The translations under genes and the position numbers were made by a program. The notes beneath the pieces are model-generated. The model saw nothing but the letters and a program-made list of their open reading frames with translations. It did not search any database and was not told the DNA's origin. From positions 53,345,411 through 53,409,410 of the forward strand of contig OW203762.1 in the NCBI GenBank assembly GCA_934045905.1: a stretch of 64,000 nt of DNA. The letters run 5' to 3'. Positions 23,884 through 33,900 of the stretch are shown piece by piece. The DNA comes from Leuctra nigra (taxonomy: Eukaryota; Arthropoda; Insecta; Plecoptera; Leuctridae). The first letter of the stretch is position 1. Every line of letters begins with the position of its first letter.

Positions 23884-24988
23884 CTATTTATTTATTTATT
23901 TATTTATTTATTTCAACAAAGGACATGTTCAGTATTACAGTGATGCAATTAAAAAACAATGTATATGTCATGTCAATAAAACGAAACATTCAAGTCGTAA
24001 GTCTTATCATACCCGTCAATTTACACATATGTATATACATTAAAATACAAAATACATTTATGAAAATAATTATAATAATTTGAAGAAGTGTAGTCATAGA
24101 GTATTAAAACAAAACTAGAATAATCAAGTACCACATTCTCCCTGCTGGTCATCACAAACATGACTTTTACAAGTAGTTAAAAACTCGTCAACAGAATAGA
24201 AGCCTCCATTAATAAGGAACAATTTTAATTTTAGTTTGAACAACAACATACTTTCTATTTTTTTGATACAGCTTGGCAAGTGATTATATAGATTTACTCC
24301 TTTATATGATAGGTCCTGTTCATAGAGCGCTGTTTTATGTTGAAAGTTTCGTAGTTTGTTTTGGTTTCTTACATTATAGTGATGTACATCCCCCGATGTT
24401 TCAAACAAATGGACGTGTTTCCTGATTTGAATTATTATTTCATATATATATATATATAAGCTTGACAATGTTAGAATTTTAAACTCCTTGAATAGTTCTC
24501 GGCATGAAAAGCGCCTCCACTTTTTATGAATAATGCGTAGTGCCGATTTTTGCACTGTAAACAATTTGCAAGCATAATGTACTCCCCCCCAGAATATTAT
24601 ACCATACCTCAATAAAGGTTCAAACAATCCCAAATAAATGGTTTTCATCGTGGAAATGTCAAAATTACTTCTTAGGATTCTCAATGCATAACAGGCTCTC
24701 GTTAGTTTGAGCTTCTGGTTGTTGATATGTTCATGCCAGTTTAGGTTTTTGTCAATTTGAACTCCAAGAAATCGAGTTGAATTTGTTACATTAATATTTA
24801 CTGAGCCATTTGCAATTTTTGGTGGAGCAACATCTACGGTCGTGTTGTGCGGATTGCGAAACGCGAGTAGCTGAGTTTTTGAATTATTGAGGGCTAGCTT
24901 ATTTACTTCAAACCACTTATTTACATTTCTTAACGTTTTATTCAAATTTTGTTCGGCTTCCAGAATATTATTTCCCACGGCTACTAAT
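23884..24988 (-). mobile_element. 5'-truncated non-LTR retrotransposon (LINE) with (AAAT)n tail
   Basis: Minus-strand LINE remnant. The 3' end is marked by an AAAT-repeat tail (TATTTATT in the given strand, 23,888-23,912), followed inward by a 3' UTR and the end of a reverse-transcriptase ORF. The 5' part stops abruptly beside the foldback element at 24989. Confidence 0.8.
24124..24978 (-). pseudogene. C-terminal part of a LINE reverse transcriptase
   Basis: An open frame of 284 codons holds the tail of an RT domain: LALNNSKTQLLAF (the NNSKT motif downstream of the catalytic YADD), TRFLGVQIDKNLNWHEHI, then a thumb/connection-like region ending in NLYNHLPSCIKKIES. Upstream codons still read L-V-A-V-G-N, but the YADD box itself is missing, so the protein cannot polymerise DNA. 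The pattern resembles CR1/L2- or RTE-like LINEs. The first Met is internal to the original protein. Confidence 0.8.
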
Positions 24989-25158
24989 CTGGATGGCTCT
25001 GGATTCTAATGAATTTCACATGCAGTATGATTTTCCAAGTGTGTATTCGGTGTTGTAACCCATTGATGTACAACACAAATAGATATATGGAAAACCAAAC
25101 TGCATGTGAATTTATCTAGAAACCAGAGCCACCTAGATATTTTCTGAATTGGTCTATT
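24989..25158. mobile_element. Foldback MITE, family A relative, diverged
   Basis: Inverted arms ATCTGGATGGCTCTGG ... TTCACATGCAGT ... GATTTTCC are mirrored by GGAAAACC ... ACTGCATGTGAA ... CCAGAGCC. The right end keeps GGTCTATT like family A at 7.8 and 29.7 kb. The left outer end is missing or overwritten by the LINE junction. Confidence 0.65.
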
Positions 25159-25312
25159 AATAGATCTTTGCTCTTGTTGGCTACTACATACTTGTAGTGC
25201 CTGAATTTTCAGATACCGTACACATAATGTTTGTACATAACTCTGTCATGACATTTGGAAATTATAAAAATTGTAAAACATTGACACAAATTTAGACTAT
25301 AGGAGTCAAGAG

Positions 25313-27988
25313 TTAGGAAGTAACATCAGCCAGTCTGCTGATTAGTGGATTTCCATGGTCTCCGAGTGCTGCGTAGAACGACTCTCTCTGATTTTCCATG
25401 ACTTCGTGGAGATAGGCAAATCCTATATCTTGGTGTATGCTCTTCGTCCGGGTGAACATCGGAGTGCGCAGGGCGATCTTGAGGGCCCTGTTCTGCACCC
25501 TCTGCAGCATTGTTCTCGCTCCCGCTGAAGTCCTCTCGTACCACACTGGTGAGGCGTACGTCAGTGTGGGCACGATGACGCTCTGGATAAGAAGCAGCTT
25601 GCTGGTGAGCGGCATGGATTTGCTTTTGAGCAGTGGGAACAGCGCCGCCGTCTTCCCGTTGGCCTTGCTGGCAATCTTCTCAGCGTGGGCCTTCCAGGAG
25701 AGCTTGGCATCCAGGGTGACACCCAGGTAAACATTGCTGGGAGACCAGGAGACATCTGTACCAGAGATGTTTATGGTAGGGGGTTGAAATTTCCGTCGCT
25801 TGGTGAAGAGTGTTGCCTCTGTCTTAGATGAATTTAGGGCTATACGGTTCTCTGTATACCAGTGGCTGAGTACGTCTAATGCTTTTTGCAGAGGCGGGCC
25901 AAGTTGATTAGATGCCATAGATTGGCAGATGACTGCGGCATCGTCAGCATAGAAAGCTACTTCGGTGTCCGGAATGTTAGTTGGGATGTCATTGGTGAAG
26001 ATGTTGAAGAGGATGGGGCTAATGATAGATCCCTGAGGAACTCCAGCCAGAATAGGCCTCGCTGAAGAACAGGCACCGTTGATGTGTACGGTGAAGGATC
26101 TTTGATTTAAATAGGAGTGGATGATATTGATTAAGTAGTTGGGAAATTGATATTTAATTAGTTTTTGTAGTAGGCCTTCATGCCAAACTCTATCAAATGC
26201 TTTAGCAACGTCCAGGAAAACTATACCAGTTCCTTTCAGCTTTTTAAATCCATCGTTTATCTTGTCAACCACACGTAGAAGCTGATGTGTTGTTGAATGC
26301 TTCTGTCGAAAGCCAAACTGCTCATTGATCAGCAGCTTTGTAGCGTTTGCGTGGCCTCTAATTCGAGCATGAAGGACCTTTTCAAAAAGCTTCGATAGTG
26401 ATGAGAGGAGACTAATCGGCCGGTAATTTGCAGGGTCACGAAGATTCTTTCCCGCTTTCGGGAACACAATGACTTTGGCTACTTTCCATTGGGTGGGGAA
26501 GTGTTGAAGACGGAGACTGGCATTAAATATTTCAAGGATACGTTCACCGGCAGGTATAGGAAGTTCTTTAAGAATCGTGTTTGTGATCTCGTCAATACCA
26601 GGTGCCTTGCCATTTGCAAGTTCATTTAGATATATAATTACTTCGTCCATAGAGCAGAGAACGACTTCATCATCTTCAGCCTGCGCCTTGTGTATAGCAA
26701 GATGGGTTCTTACTTCAGCCTCGATATGTGCTGATGAATTAGTCGGCGGGTTTGGGGAAAACTGATTTTGAAGCGAATCTGCTAGAACTTCTGCCTTATC
26801 ATGTGGGCTGCATGCAAGGTGTGTACTACCTTGAATGGGTGGATTTGGTTGTTTGCTTCTTGTCAGTCGTTTTGCCATGGACCAGAGTGGACGACTCCCT
26901 GGTTCTAGTGTGGCTACAGCATCTTCCCACCTCTCTCTCCTGTGGCGACGAATTAATTCCTTTACAGATCTGTCTAAGAGCTTATATTCTTCATGTAAAT
27001 CAGGTGTTCTGAGCGCCTGCCATCTCCTACGTGCACGGTTTCGAGTGGCTATTGACAGTTTAATTCCACGTGGAAGATCAAATATTGTGCACCTTTTTGT
27101 ATTACAAATGGGAACACTGATCGCTCTTGCTTCCATAATATTTTCCGTTAATTTATTTACTGCTAAATCTATATCCTGATGCGAATCAAGTGGTCCACTC
27201 TCCAACTTATTTGATAAATGCTCTCTGAACTTTTCCCAGTCTGCTTTTCTGTAATTGAATCGAATGATGGGATCAACGGTCTCGTATGAGTCCCCTACGC
27301 TCAAAAGTACAGGATTATGATCTGAAGACAATTCTAAAAGTGTTTCTAATTCAATGGAATGTCGCAGATTTTTCACCACCGCAATGTCAAGAACATCAGC
27401 TCTTCCTGTAGGGATATGAAGATGTGTCGCTTCTTGCGGTCCAGTCACAGTAAAGTCACTTATACGGGAGAGTGAAAGGAGAGTGCGGCCATTGGCGTTG
27501 ACAACTCGCGAGTTCCAGGCTGTATGCTTAGCATTAAGGTCGCCACCGAGAATAGTCGGGTAATTCGAGTCCATTAATGCTTCTATATCTGCTGTGAGAA
27601 GCTTAGTTCGCGGAGGACAATACGTGGCTATAAGCCGGAGTGGACCCAGTTTAGTAAAAAGCAGGATAGCGGTAGCCTCTATTGATTTCGTTTCAGGTAA
27701 AACAATCTCGTAGTGACTTACTCGATTGTCAATGATGATTGCAGTCCCTCCTGCTCTCCTGTCTCCTGGACGATCAGTTCTATACACTGAGTGATTGGCA
27801 AGCTTAAGCTTGTCCTTAGGGTTAAGATGGGTCTCACAGACAAGGGCAGCCATTAAATTTCGTGATTCCATCAATAGAAGTAATTCGTCTTTACGAGAAC
27901 TTATGCTATTAGCATTCCAAATGATTAGATTAATTGAATTAATCGCTGGCATTGCGATTTTGTACAGACAAAAGAAGAGTTGGCACAA
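25313..27988 (-). CDS. LINE ORF2: endonuclease-reverse transcriptase
   Basis: The 891-codon frame has an apurinic-like endonuclease at about residues 17-235: LIIWNANSIS, the catalytic Glu in VCETHL, GGDLNAKHTAWNS and SSDHNPVLL. Reverse transcriptase follows at about 500-760: NYRPISLLSSLSKLFEK, FLDVAKAFDRVWH, GVPQGSIISPILFNIFTNDI and the catalytic FYADD. A Cys-poor C-terminal tail of about 130 residues with HEVMENQRESFY is typical of Jockey elements. Function by family: nicks the target and copies element RNA by target-primed reverse transcription. The first Met lies inside the end of ORF1, in another frame (50-nt overlap). A second Met 12 codons downstream, just before the endonuclease, is also plausible. 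All key residues appear intact. Confidence 0.9.
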   Translation of the reverse strand: MCQLFFCLYKIAMPAINSINLIIWNANSISSRKDELLLLMESRNLMAALVCETHLNPKDKLKLANHSVYRTDRPGDRRAGGTAIIIDNRVSHYEIVLPETKSIEATAILLFTKLGPLRLIATYCPPRTKLLTADIEALMDSNYPTILGGDLNAKHTAWNSRVVNANGRTLLSLSRISDFTVTGPQEATHLHIPTGRADVLDIAVVKNLRHSIELETLLELSSDHNPVLLSVGDSYETVDPIIRFNYRKADWEKFREHLSNKLESGPLDSHQDIDLAVNKLTENIMEARAISVPICNTKRCTIFDLPRGIKLSIATRNRARRRWQALRTPDLHEEYKLLDRSVKELIRRHRRERWEDAVATLEPGSRPLWSMAKRLTRSKQPNPPIQGSTHLACSPHDKAEVLADSLQNQFSPNPPTNSSAHIEAEVRTHLAIHKAQAEDDEVVLCSMDEVIIYLNELANGKAPGIDEITNTILKELPIPAGERILEIFNASLRLQHFPTQWKVAKVIVFPKAGKNLRDPANYRPISLLSSLSKLFEKVLHARIRGHANATKLLINEQFGFRQKHSTTHQLLRVVDKINDGFKKLKGTGIVFLDVAKAFDRVWHEGLLQKLIKYQFPNYLINIIHSYLNQRSFTVHINGACSSARPILAGVPQGSIISPILFNIFTNDIPTNIPDTEVAFYADDAAVICQSMASNQLGPPLQKALDVLSHWYTENRIALNSSKTEATLFTKRRKFQPPTINISGTDVSWSPSNVYLGVTLDAKLSWKAHAEKIASKANGKTAALFPLLKSKSMPLTSKLLLIQSVIVPTLTYASPVWYERTSAGARTMLQRVQNRALKIALRTPMFTRTKSIHQDIGFAYLHEVMENQRESFYAALGDHGNPLISRLADVTS

Positions 27989-29408
27989 AACTTGCCAGAG
28001 ACGTAATGATGGGGTGAATGTTCATATTAACTATAAAAATTGCAATGCCGTTTATAAGGGCTATCCAATCAATAGTTGATTGTTGAGGTACTACCGGTTG
28101 TACGAGTTCAGGAAGAGCATTGGGTGGCCTCTCTGCTTCTTCTAAGGCAGTGGTGTTTGAGGACGAGGGTTGCTCTGGATTTATCTGAGTGTTCAAAACA
28201 GAAGCAAAAGTCCGTGGTTGCGCCAATGAGACTCGTGGCACGGGCGTGGGTTGCGTCTGAGTATTCCCTCGGTTATCATGCTGTGGAGAAGAGCCATCTT
28301 GCTGCTGTGGACGTCGGGCTCGAGTAGCATGACGAGTTGCTGCCTTGATGACATCACATCCTCGGTAGCAAGCGGCATGCTGCTGATTGCAGTTACAGCA
28401 CTTTGCTGTTTCTGGTGACTCCTTACACTCCTTAACCTGATGCACACCTCCACATCGAACACATCGTGGCTGGCGATGACAAAATTTGGCCGTATGACCC
28501 ACTCTTTGACAATTAAAACATTGTATGACATTAATCTTCTTGCTCCGTGGGGCCTCGGTGGAGACCACGCAGTAGAGGAGTCTCTTGATTTGGCTGAGGT
28601 CCACTGGAGCCTGACCACTCGTACTTACTAGCGTACATTCAAAAAGGGGCAAAAGACGTGTACTGTCTCCAGGCATCTTCATCTGCCGCACAGAGCGGAC
28701 ATTGAAGCCTTGCTGCTTCAGCTCCTCTTGAATGTCTTCTGTTTCAGCAGATTGTGGCAGACCTCTCAGAACAAAACGCTGTGATCTAGTGCGCTCAGTT
28801 GGAAACGTGTAGTACTCTATTCCCTCAGTCGAGTCTAGGGCGGAGGTAATTAGTTTGTACGAGGTAATATCTCTAATGATTACTCGAGAAACTTCGAGAC
28901 CAGGTTTGATTATGAATGCCCCTTGTTCTGGACATACAGCGGAGAGCAACTCAACTAATGCCTTATGAGATTTCATATTTTGAATCACTATTGGTGGGAT
29001 TTTATACTTCTTATCTGGCAAAGTCTCCGCCGTCATCGGGGTCGTGTCCATATCATTTGCACTTGCAAGCGGCTCAAATGAGTTCTGCGTACGCACAAGG
29101 TTGATCACTCTCTTGGATGATGGGCCTGAAGCATCTGACCCAGATGATCGTGTGCTGGGACGATCGTTACAATTACGACGCCTTTTATTTCCTGTCACCA
29201 TCGTGAAACCATCGGGAACTATGTTCAAAGACATCTCATTGGTTGCAGACTCAACTTGCATTAGCTCCGTGTCCGATTCATCACTAGACGAAAAATCATT
29301 TATAGAAGCTCCTATGGGTTGACTAGAAATGTTTATGACATTGTCTACAGCTGAAGGGGCATCTAGCCGGTTTACTTCATCACTCCAAACTTTATATATT
29401 CCACTCAT
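27939..29408 (-). CDS. LINE ORF1: gag-like zinc-knuckle protein
   Basis: 489 codons. An acidic, Ser-rich N-terminus (about residues 1-130) leads to an RRM-like/PRE_C2HC region (about 130-285, with QRFVLRGLPQSAETEDIQEE). Then come three zinc knuckles: CFNCQRVGHTAKFC, CVRCGGVHQVKEC and a Cys-rich CCNCNQQHAACYRGC. A Gln/Pro-rich tail follows. By family this is the RNA-binding particle protein of Jockey-type LINEs. It overlaps ORF2 by 50 nt, so ORF2 translation probably depends on re-initiation or frameshifting. Confidence 0.88.
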   Translation of the reverse strand: MSGIYKVWSDEVNRLDAPSAVDNVINISSQPIGASINDFSSSDESDTELMQVESATNEMSLNIVPDGFTMVTGNKRRRNCNDRPSTRSSGSDASGPSSKRVINLVRTQNSFEPLASANDMDTTPMTAETLPDKKYKIPPIVIQNMKSHKALVELLSAVCPEQGAFIIKPGLEVSRVIIRDITSYKLITSALDSTEGIEYYTFPTERTRSQRFVLRGLPQSAETEDIQEELKQQGFNVRSVRQMKMPGDSTRLLPLFECTLVSTSGQAPVDLSQIKRLLYCVVSTEAPRSKKINVIQCFNCQRVGHTAKFCHRQPRCVRCGGVHQVKECKESPETAKCCNCNQQHAACYRGCDVIKAATRHATRARRPQQQDGSSPQHDNRGNTQTQPTPVPRVSLAQPRTFASVLNTQINPEQPSSSNTTALEEAERPPNALPELVQPVVPQQSTIDWIALINGIAIFIVNMNIHPIITSLASFVPTLLLSVQNRNASD

Positions 29409-29673
29409 TGCTCACATTACTTCAAGTCCAAATGAGCTACAAGCGTCTCTTGGTAGGTTTCGTAGACCTAGTATATAAAACTATTTTCTAATACTTTAAA
29501 CAGATTCTGACGCGGAAAAATGGTTTGAATGGCTCCCAAAATATCTAATATCACCATTCAACACAACAAACATGCAAAACTAGCGATTAATCCACAAATA
29601 TAAGCGAAAATACTGAGAATAATTCACAGAACTAACTTTCATTTATGAAGACACAAATGAAGTCCTCTCTATT

Positions 29674-29864
29674 AATAGACAACATCATAAATTATCTAGT
29701 TAGCTCTGCTTTTCAAAAATTTTCATATGCAGTACCGTGATCCAAGTATCTATTATGGTTATGATCCATTGTTGAAAAACCATAATAGATACTTGGATCA
29801 CGGTACTGCATATGAAATTTTTTGATAAGCAGAGCTAACTAGATAATTTATGATGTTGTCTATT
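29674..29864. mobile_element. Foldback MITE, family A, copy 2
   Basis: Arms start AATAGACAACATCATAAATT, include ATCTAGTTAGCTCTGCTTTT and CAGTACCGTGATCCAAGTAT, and are mirrored nearly perfectly. The loop ATCCATTGTTGAAAAA is shared with copy 1 at 7.8 kb. It sits against the presumed 5' end of the Jockey-type LINE. Confidence 0.88.
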
Positions 29865-30845
29865 TGTCCATCTAGACTCTAGACGTTTGAATTTTGGTGC
29901 GTATTAGTCATTGCTATATTATTTTCATGCATTATCATTTAATGGATTTTCTAATTATTCAAACAATATAATTGATATGTGTTAATTTTTATATGTCTAA
30001 TAATTACACATGTGATTTAAAAAATATATTTTGAATGCCGCAATCTCGAATAAACTGCAGTATAATAATCTAGTAACTTTTTTGACTTCTTTCAGCTCAG
30101 CAGTCAAGTCAGCGCAGCACAGCGCAACACAGCTTTTCGCTCACTTCACTTCACTCACTGCTCAGATTGATCTAGATAGACTAGGTTCGATGATAGTTTT
30201 TCAGTATTTTCTTGAATAAAAATATGTCAAGTAAAATTATTGAAAGTAACAAATTTAGTATAAGGCATTTAGCATTTTCCTATTTTTCATGAACTCTCGT
30301 GCAGCTTAGCTTGCTAACATTCGGATACTGGGGACATTCGGATGCTCCTTCCTACAAATTGGGGAATGGAAATGTAACCTGAGTTAACCCCATAGAAAAT
30401 GTGTGATGTGTGTGCGGATTTCTTAGACCTACTTCTTATATGTAAGTACCTACCTATTTCATAATTAGTGTGCAGTATTACTTGAATAGAGAGTAAGTAA
30501 TAGGTAATGCCTATCTGCATGATTTCACCCTAACCTAGAGGCGAGCTGACGAGGGATTTGTCTTTGTCTAGGGTTTACTCACTAGACAGACGTACAACCT
30601 ACCTACCTAGTAGTTGTAGGGTACCTAGATAGTACTAGGTTGGAATCATCTTATTTGACGTACTACGTTACCAAGATGAAAAGTGGATGTAGCGCCGAGA
30701 AAACATGTGGAATTGTGTGGTTGCTAATCGAATTTGACATCTTATTTTAGGAGCTGTGAGAGTTAGTTCAGAGCATTTATAAATGGACTTGGATGACAGC
30801 AAGACCTTCTAGAACCATCTTTTACCAATAATTATGTTGTTTTAG
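29865..30845. other. Non-coding stretch upstream of the first seen USP34 exon
   Basis: No exon with a start codon and a phase-1 donor could be found. The stretch ends in the acceptor tract TTATGTTGTTTTAG, so the true first USP34 exon lies further left or was missed. Many TAGGTACCTA-like strings are present near 30,600. Confidence 0.5.
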
Positions 30846-30942
30846 ACGAGGAGAAGGTGTACAGTGAAGCAGAGGATCATCCCTTCTTGAAGAAAGATGA
30901 CTTCGAAGCTGTTTGTATTTATATTCAATCTTGGTCTCAGAG
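30846..30942 (+). CDS. USP34: USP34 exon 1 (of those seen)
   Basis: 97 nt, acceptor GTTGTTTTAG, donor GTAAGA. It enters needing two bases and leaves two. It encodes D-E-E-K-V-Y-S-E-A-E and ends in CIYIQSWSQR, which matches the family's INSWTQRQC segment across the intron. Confidence 0.85.
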
Positions 30943-33900
30943 GTAAGATAATTAGGGAACTTATACCTATCATACAATTTAATCATACACTTACTTATAC
31001 ACCATTGACATCTTGATAGTTAACAAGATTAAAGATGGACAATGTGCAGTGTTATTGGTCAAAATGCTGGGTGCGATATTTAACTAGGCGTGTCGTCTGT
31101 ACCTACCTATTGTTGAACGGAAACCTCAAGATGAAGTGACTAGTGAGCGACTATTGATTCTTTCTTCACAGATTAGCCTCTAAGTCTAAACAACTTCATA
31201 ATAAAGATAATTTTTGAATTGCTACCTAGTTAGTACCTAGGTACCTTATTCACAGCAAGGTATTACTTTACTACACACAAGTCTTTGTTTGACTTTGTTC
31301 CAATTATTTTTTACTTTACAGGCAATGTATGTGCTGTTTCCGTGATCCGAAAAACTTTGACCGATTCTACATACTCACACGAAGTGTAATATACCTAGCA
31401 GTATGCCAGTTGAAGGAGTTGGGTAATGATAAGGTGTCTATATTACCGATAAAACCTTCTAAACATCCTCCAAGCAATGATGGCAAAAGCAATGATGAAG
31501 AAGGCCAAGCTTCAACCTCTGGTGAAAATGTGCCAGCTACTATTGCAGCTGATGCTGTTGAGGAAAAGCCCTGTGATGGCAGTGCAGGCATTGCCAAATC
31601 TTTGGATGATCCTAACTTAAAAGATACCAAGAAAGTTGGAGGTAGTGGAGATGAGGGAATCGTTTCGGACACAGAGTCGAACAAGACTGAGAACCGCAAG
31701 ACTTCAAATGATAAACCAGAAGTATGGAATGTTCAAGATAAAGAGAAACTTCTTCACTTTTTATCAAAGGTGTTCCTGGCAAATTTCCCTTTGTATGTTG
31801 CTTACAAGCACAGTGTTCACACGAAGCTTGACGAACTCACGCAAAGTGATGCTAGCTTACTCAACAGTTTCTGCGATCTCCACGATCCAGACATTCCTGT
31901 GTACCTCTTGCGCAACGTGTGTCTGTTCTGCAAAGATGGCGGCTTGCAAGCAATGATGGCTTGCTTCGAGCAAACTCCTGACACACTGCCGGTGACCTTG
32001 GCACACGCAATCATTGCAATCGTGTGCAACCTGAAGCAATGGCTCAACTTCCGAGCCACGATGCAGCTTTTCATCCCGCTGCGAGGCAAGGTCCTGCGAT
32101 ACATGTGCAATCTCACAGACAAGGATCTTCGGATGCCGAGTGTCAAGTCAATGGCAGGTGAGTAAGGCAATTGATTCTTTGTTGCCATATCATTGAGTAG
32201 AGAGAGAGAGCAGTGATGCCATGATGAATGCAATTTAAGATGTTTTCATTCTCTTCACAAAATTTGTGTACCTACCTAATCCTCAAATCCACTTCATATT
32301 TCAGTAAAATGTTGACATAGCTTCTAGAGATGCAGGGCTTTACTCTAATAATATTGTAGGTCTAGGTAGATTCTTATTACAATGGCATAAGAGTAGGCCC
32401 TTCTGCATACTTTGACCATAATAAAAATGAAATAGTATGTCTGTAACTAAAAACTAGGTATCACCACAAATCAGAGTGTTCACGTGTGTCCATAGTCAAT
32501 TTCACTCACTGAAATGATTTGTTTCTTAGATTACATGTGGGGAGCTGTGAAGGACCCCCTGGACGGTCCGGTCACCTTCGACCGCGACGGAATGGACCTT
32601 GCATTCAAATACTTCACCAGCTCAACACTGACGATGCGGCTAGCCGGCATTTCTCAGATCAACAGCCACATCAACCTGTTCAATGAACTGTGTAACAACG
32701 AGAGCATCATCGACATCGAGAATGTGGGTCAGCACTTGGCCGCGTGGCTGATACAGAATCAGATCATCTCGCACATCTTCGGACCCAACTTGCACGTGGA
32801 GGTGATTAAGCAGAGCCACATCATCCTCAGCTTCCTGGCTATGGAGTGCAAGATCACCAACGAGCACATCGATATCATATGGCAAGCGGCTCAGCTGAAG
32901 CACTGCAGCAAGCAGGTTCACGACCTACTACCTCCACTGATCAAGAACTTGGACGGTGGCCCAGTGCTGCATCTCTACAATCTGCTTTTTAAGCTAGAGC
33001 CAAAGGATCATACAGAACAGGTAACTCATTACACTCCTGCTTAATTATTTTCCTTTCTTGAGACAAACTTGGTTTTCGACACATTTTATTAAAGTGCTAT
33101 CAAAGGTTGTAAATAAACAACAAGAATAGCCGAGCAGTAACAAACCTCTATCTCGTCAAATAAAGAAGTTTGTCACATCGGTCTTATAATAAGCTGAAAA
33201 TTTGCACAAATGTTCTTCGCACCCTAACACATCCACCATTCAAAAAAAACAAAAAAAAACACCGGAAGCCACCCCAAAAAAATAAAAACAAAAAATTATG
33301 GACGGCCAGAGAACCCGGCCATTTCAAACATACAATGCGTTATCCTCGAAAGTAATTGGAATAAAATTATGAAAAAAATACAGTACACCAAAAACATATT
33401 GGCGAAGACATTGGTGCAGATGTCATTGGCCAAAATCTTTTTGTTTTGATTGTATGCATTTTTGAACACATTTTTGAACTGCAATTTTTTTGACCGCACT
33501 TATTTTGTATTTTAATCGTTTGAGAAACATTTCTCGCGATGACCTATTATTTATTTGGGTTGAAAATGAAGAGTATATATCCATGAAGTTTTGTGATTTT
33601 TTTGAGATTTATTGGACGCGATCTTATTAGTGATATGGTATTTTTAGTTCGCGGAAGTTTTTTCTTGTCCCGCTGCGCCTGACCTGGCAACACACTGCGC
33701 TAGTAGTACGTACGCGTTAGGTTTGGAAGGTTCGAAGCCATAACCACTCGACACATTTTATAGTCTGTCATAATAAACTTAACGATTCAGCTTTTAGAAT
33801 AAACAGTTGCATCATTAAAAATAAGTCGGTCTCCGATGTTACCCGAACTTTCATTGTATCATCTGATCGTTGTTGTGCAGCGTCTATAATGCGTTGTTTA

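Larger units (their letters stand above)
25159..29673 (-). mobile_element. Apparently full-length Jockey-clade LINE
   Basis: Minus-strand non-LTR retrotransposon with two overlapping open frames: ORF1 (zinc-knuckle RNA-binding protein) and ORF2 (endonuclease plus reverse transcriptase). A 5' leader of roughly 265 bp and a 3' trailer of up to about 150 bp are present. The outer borders are approximate, because I could not see a clear target duplication or tail. It lies directly between two foldback elements. Both frames are free of stops, so it may be a recent and possibly active insertion. Confidence 0.85.
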
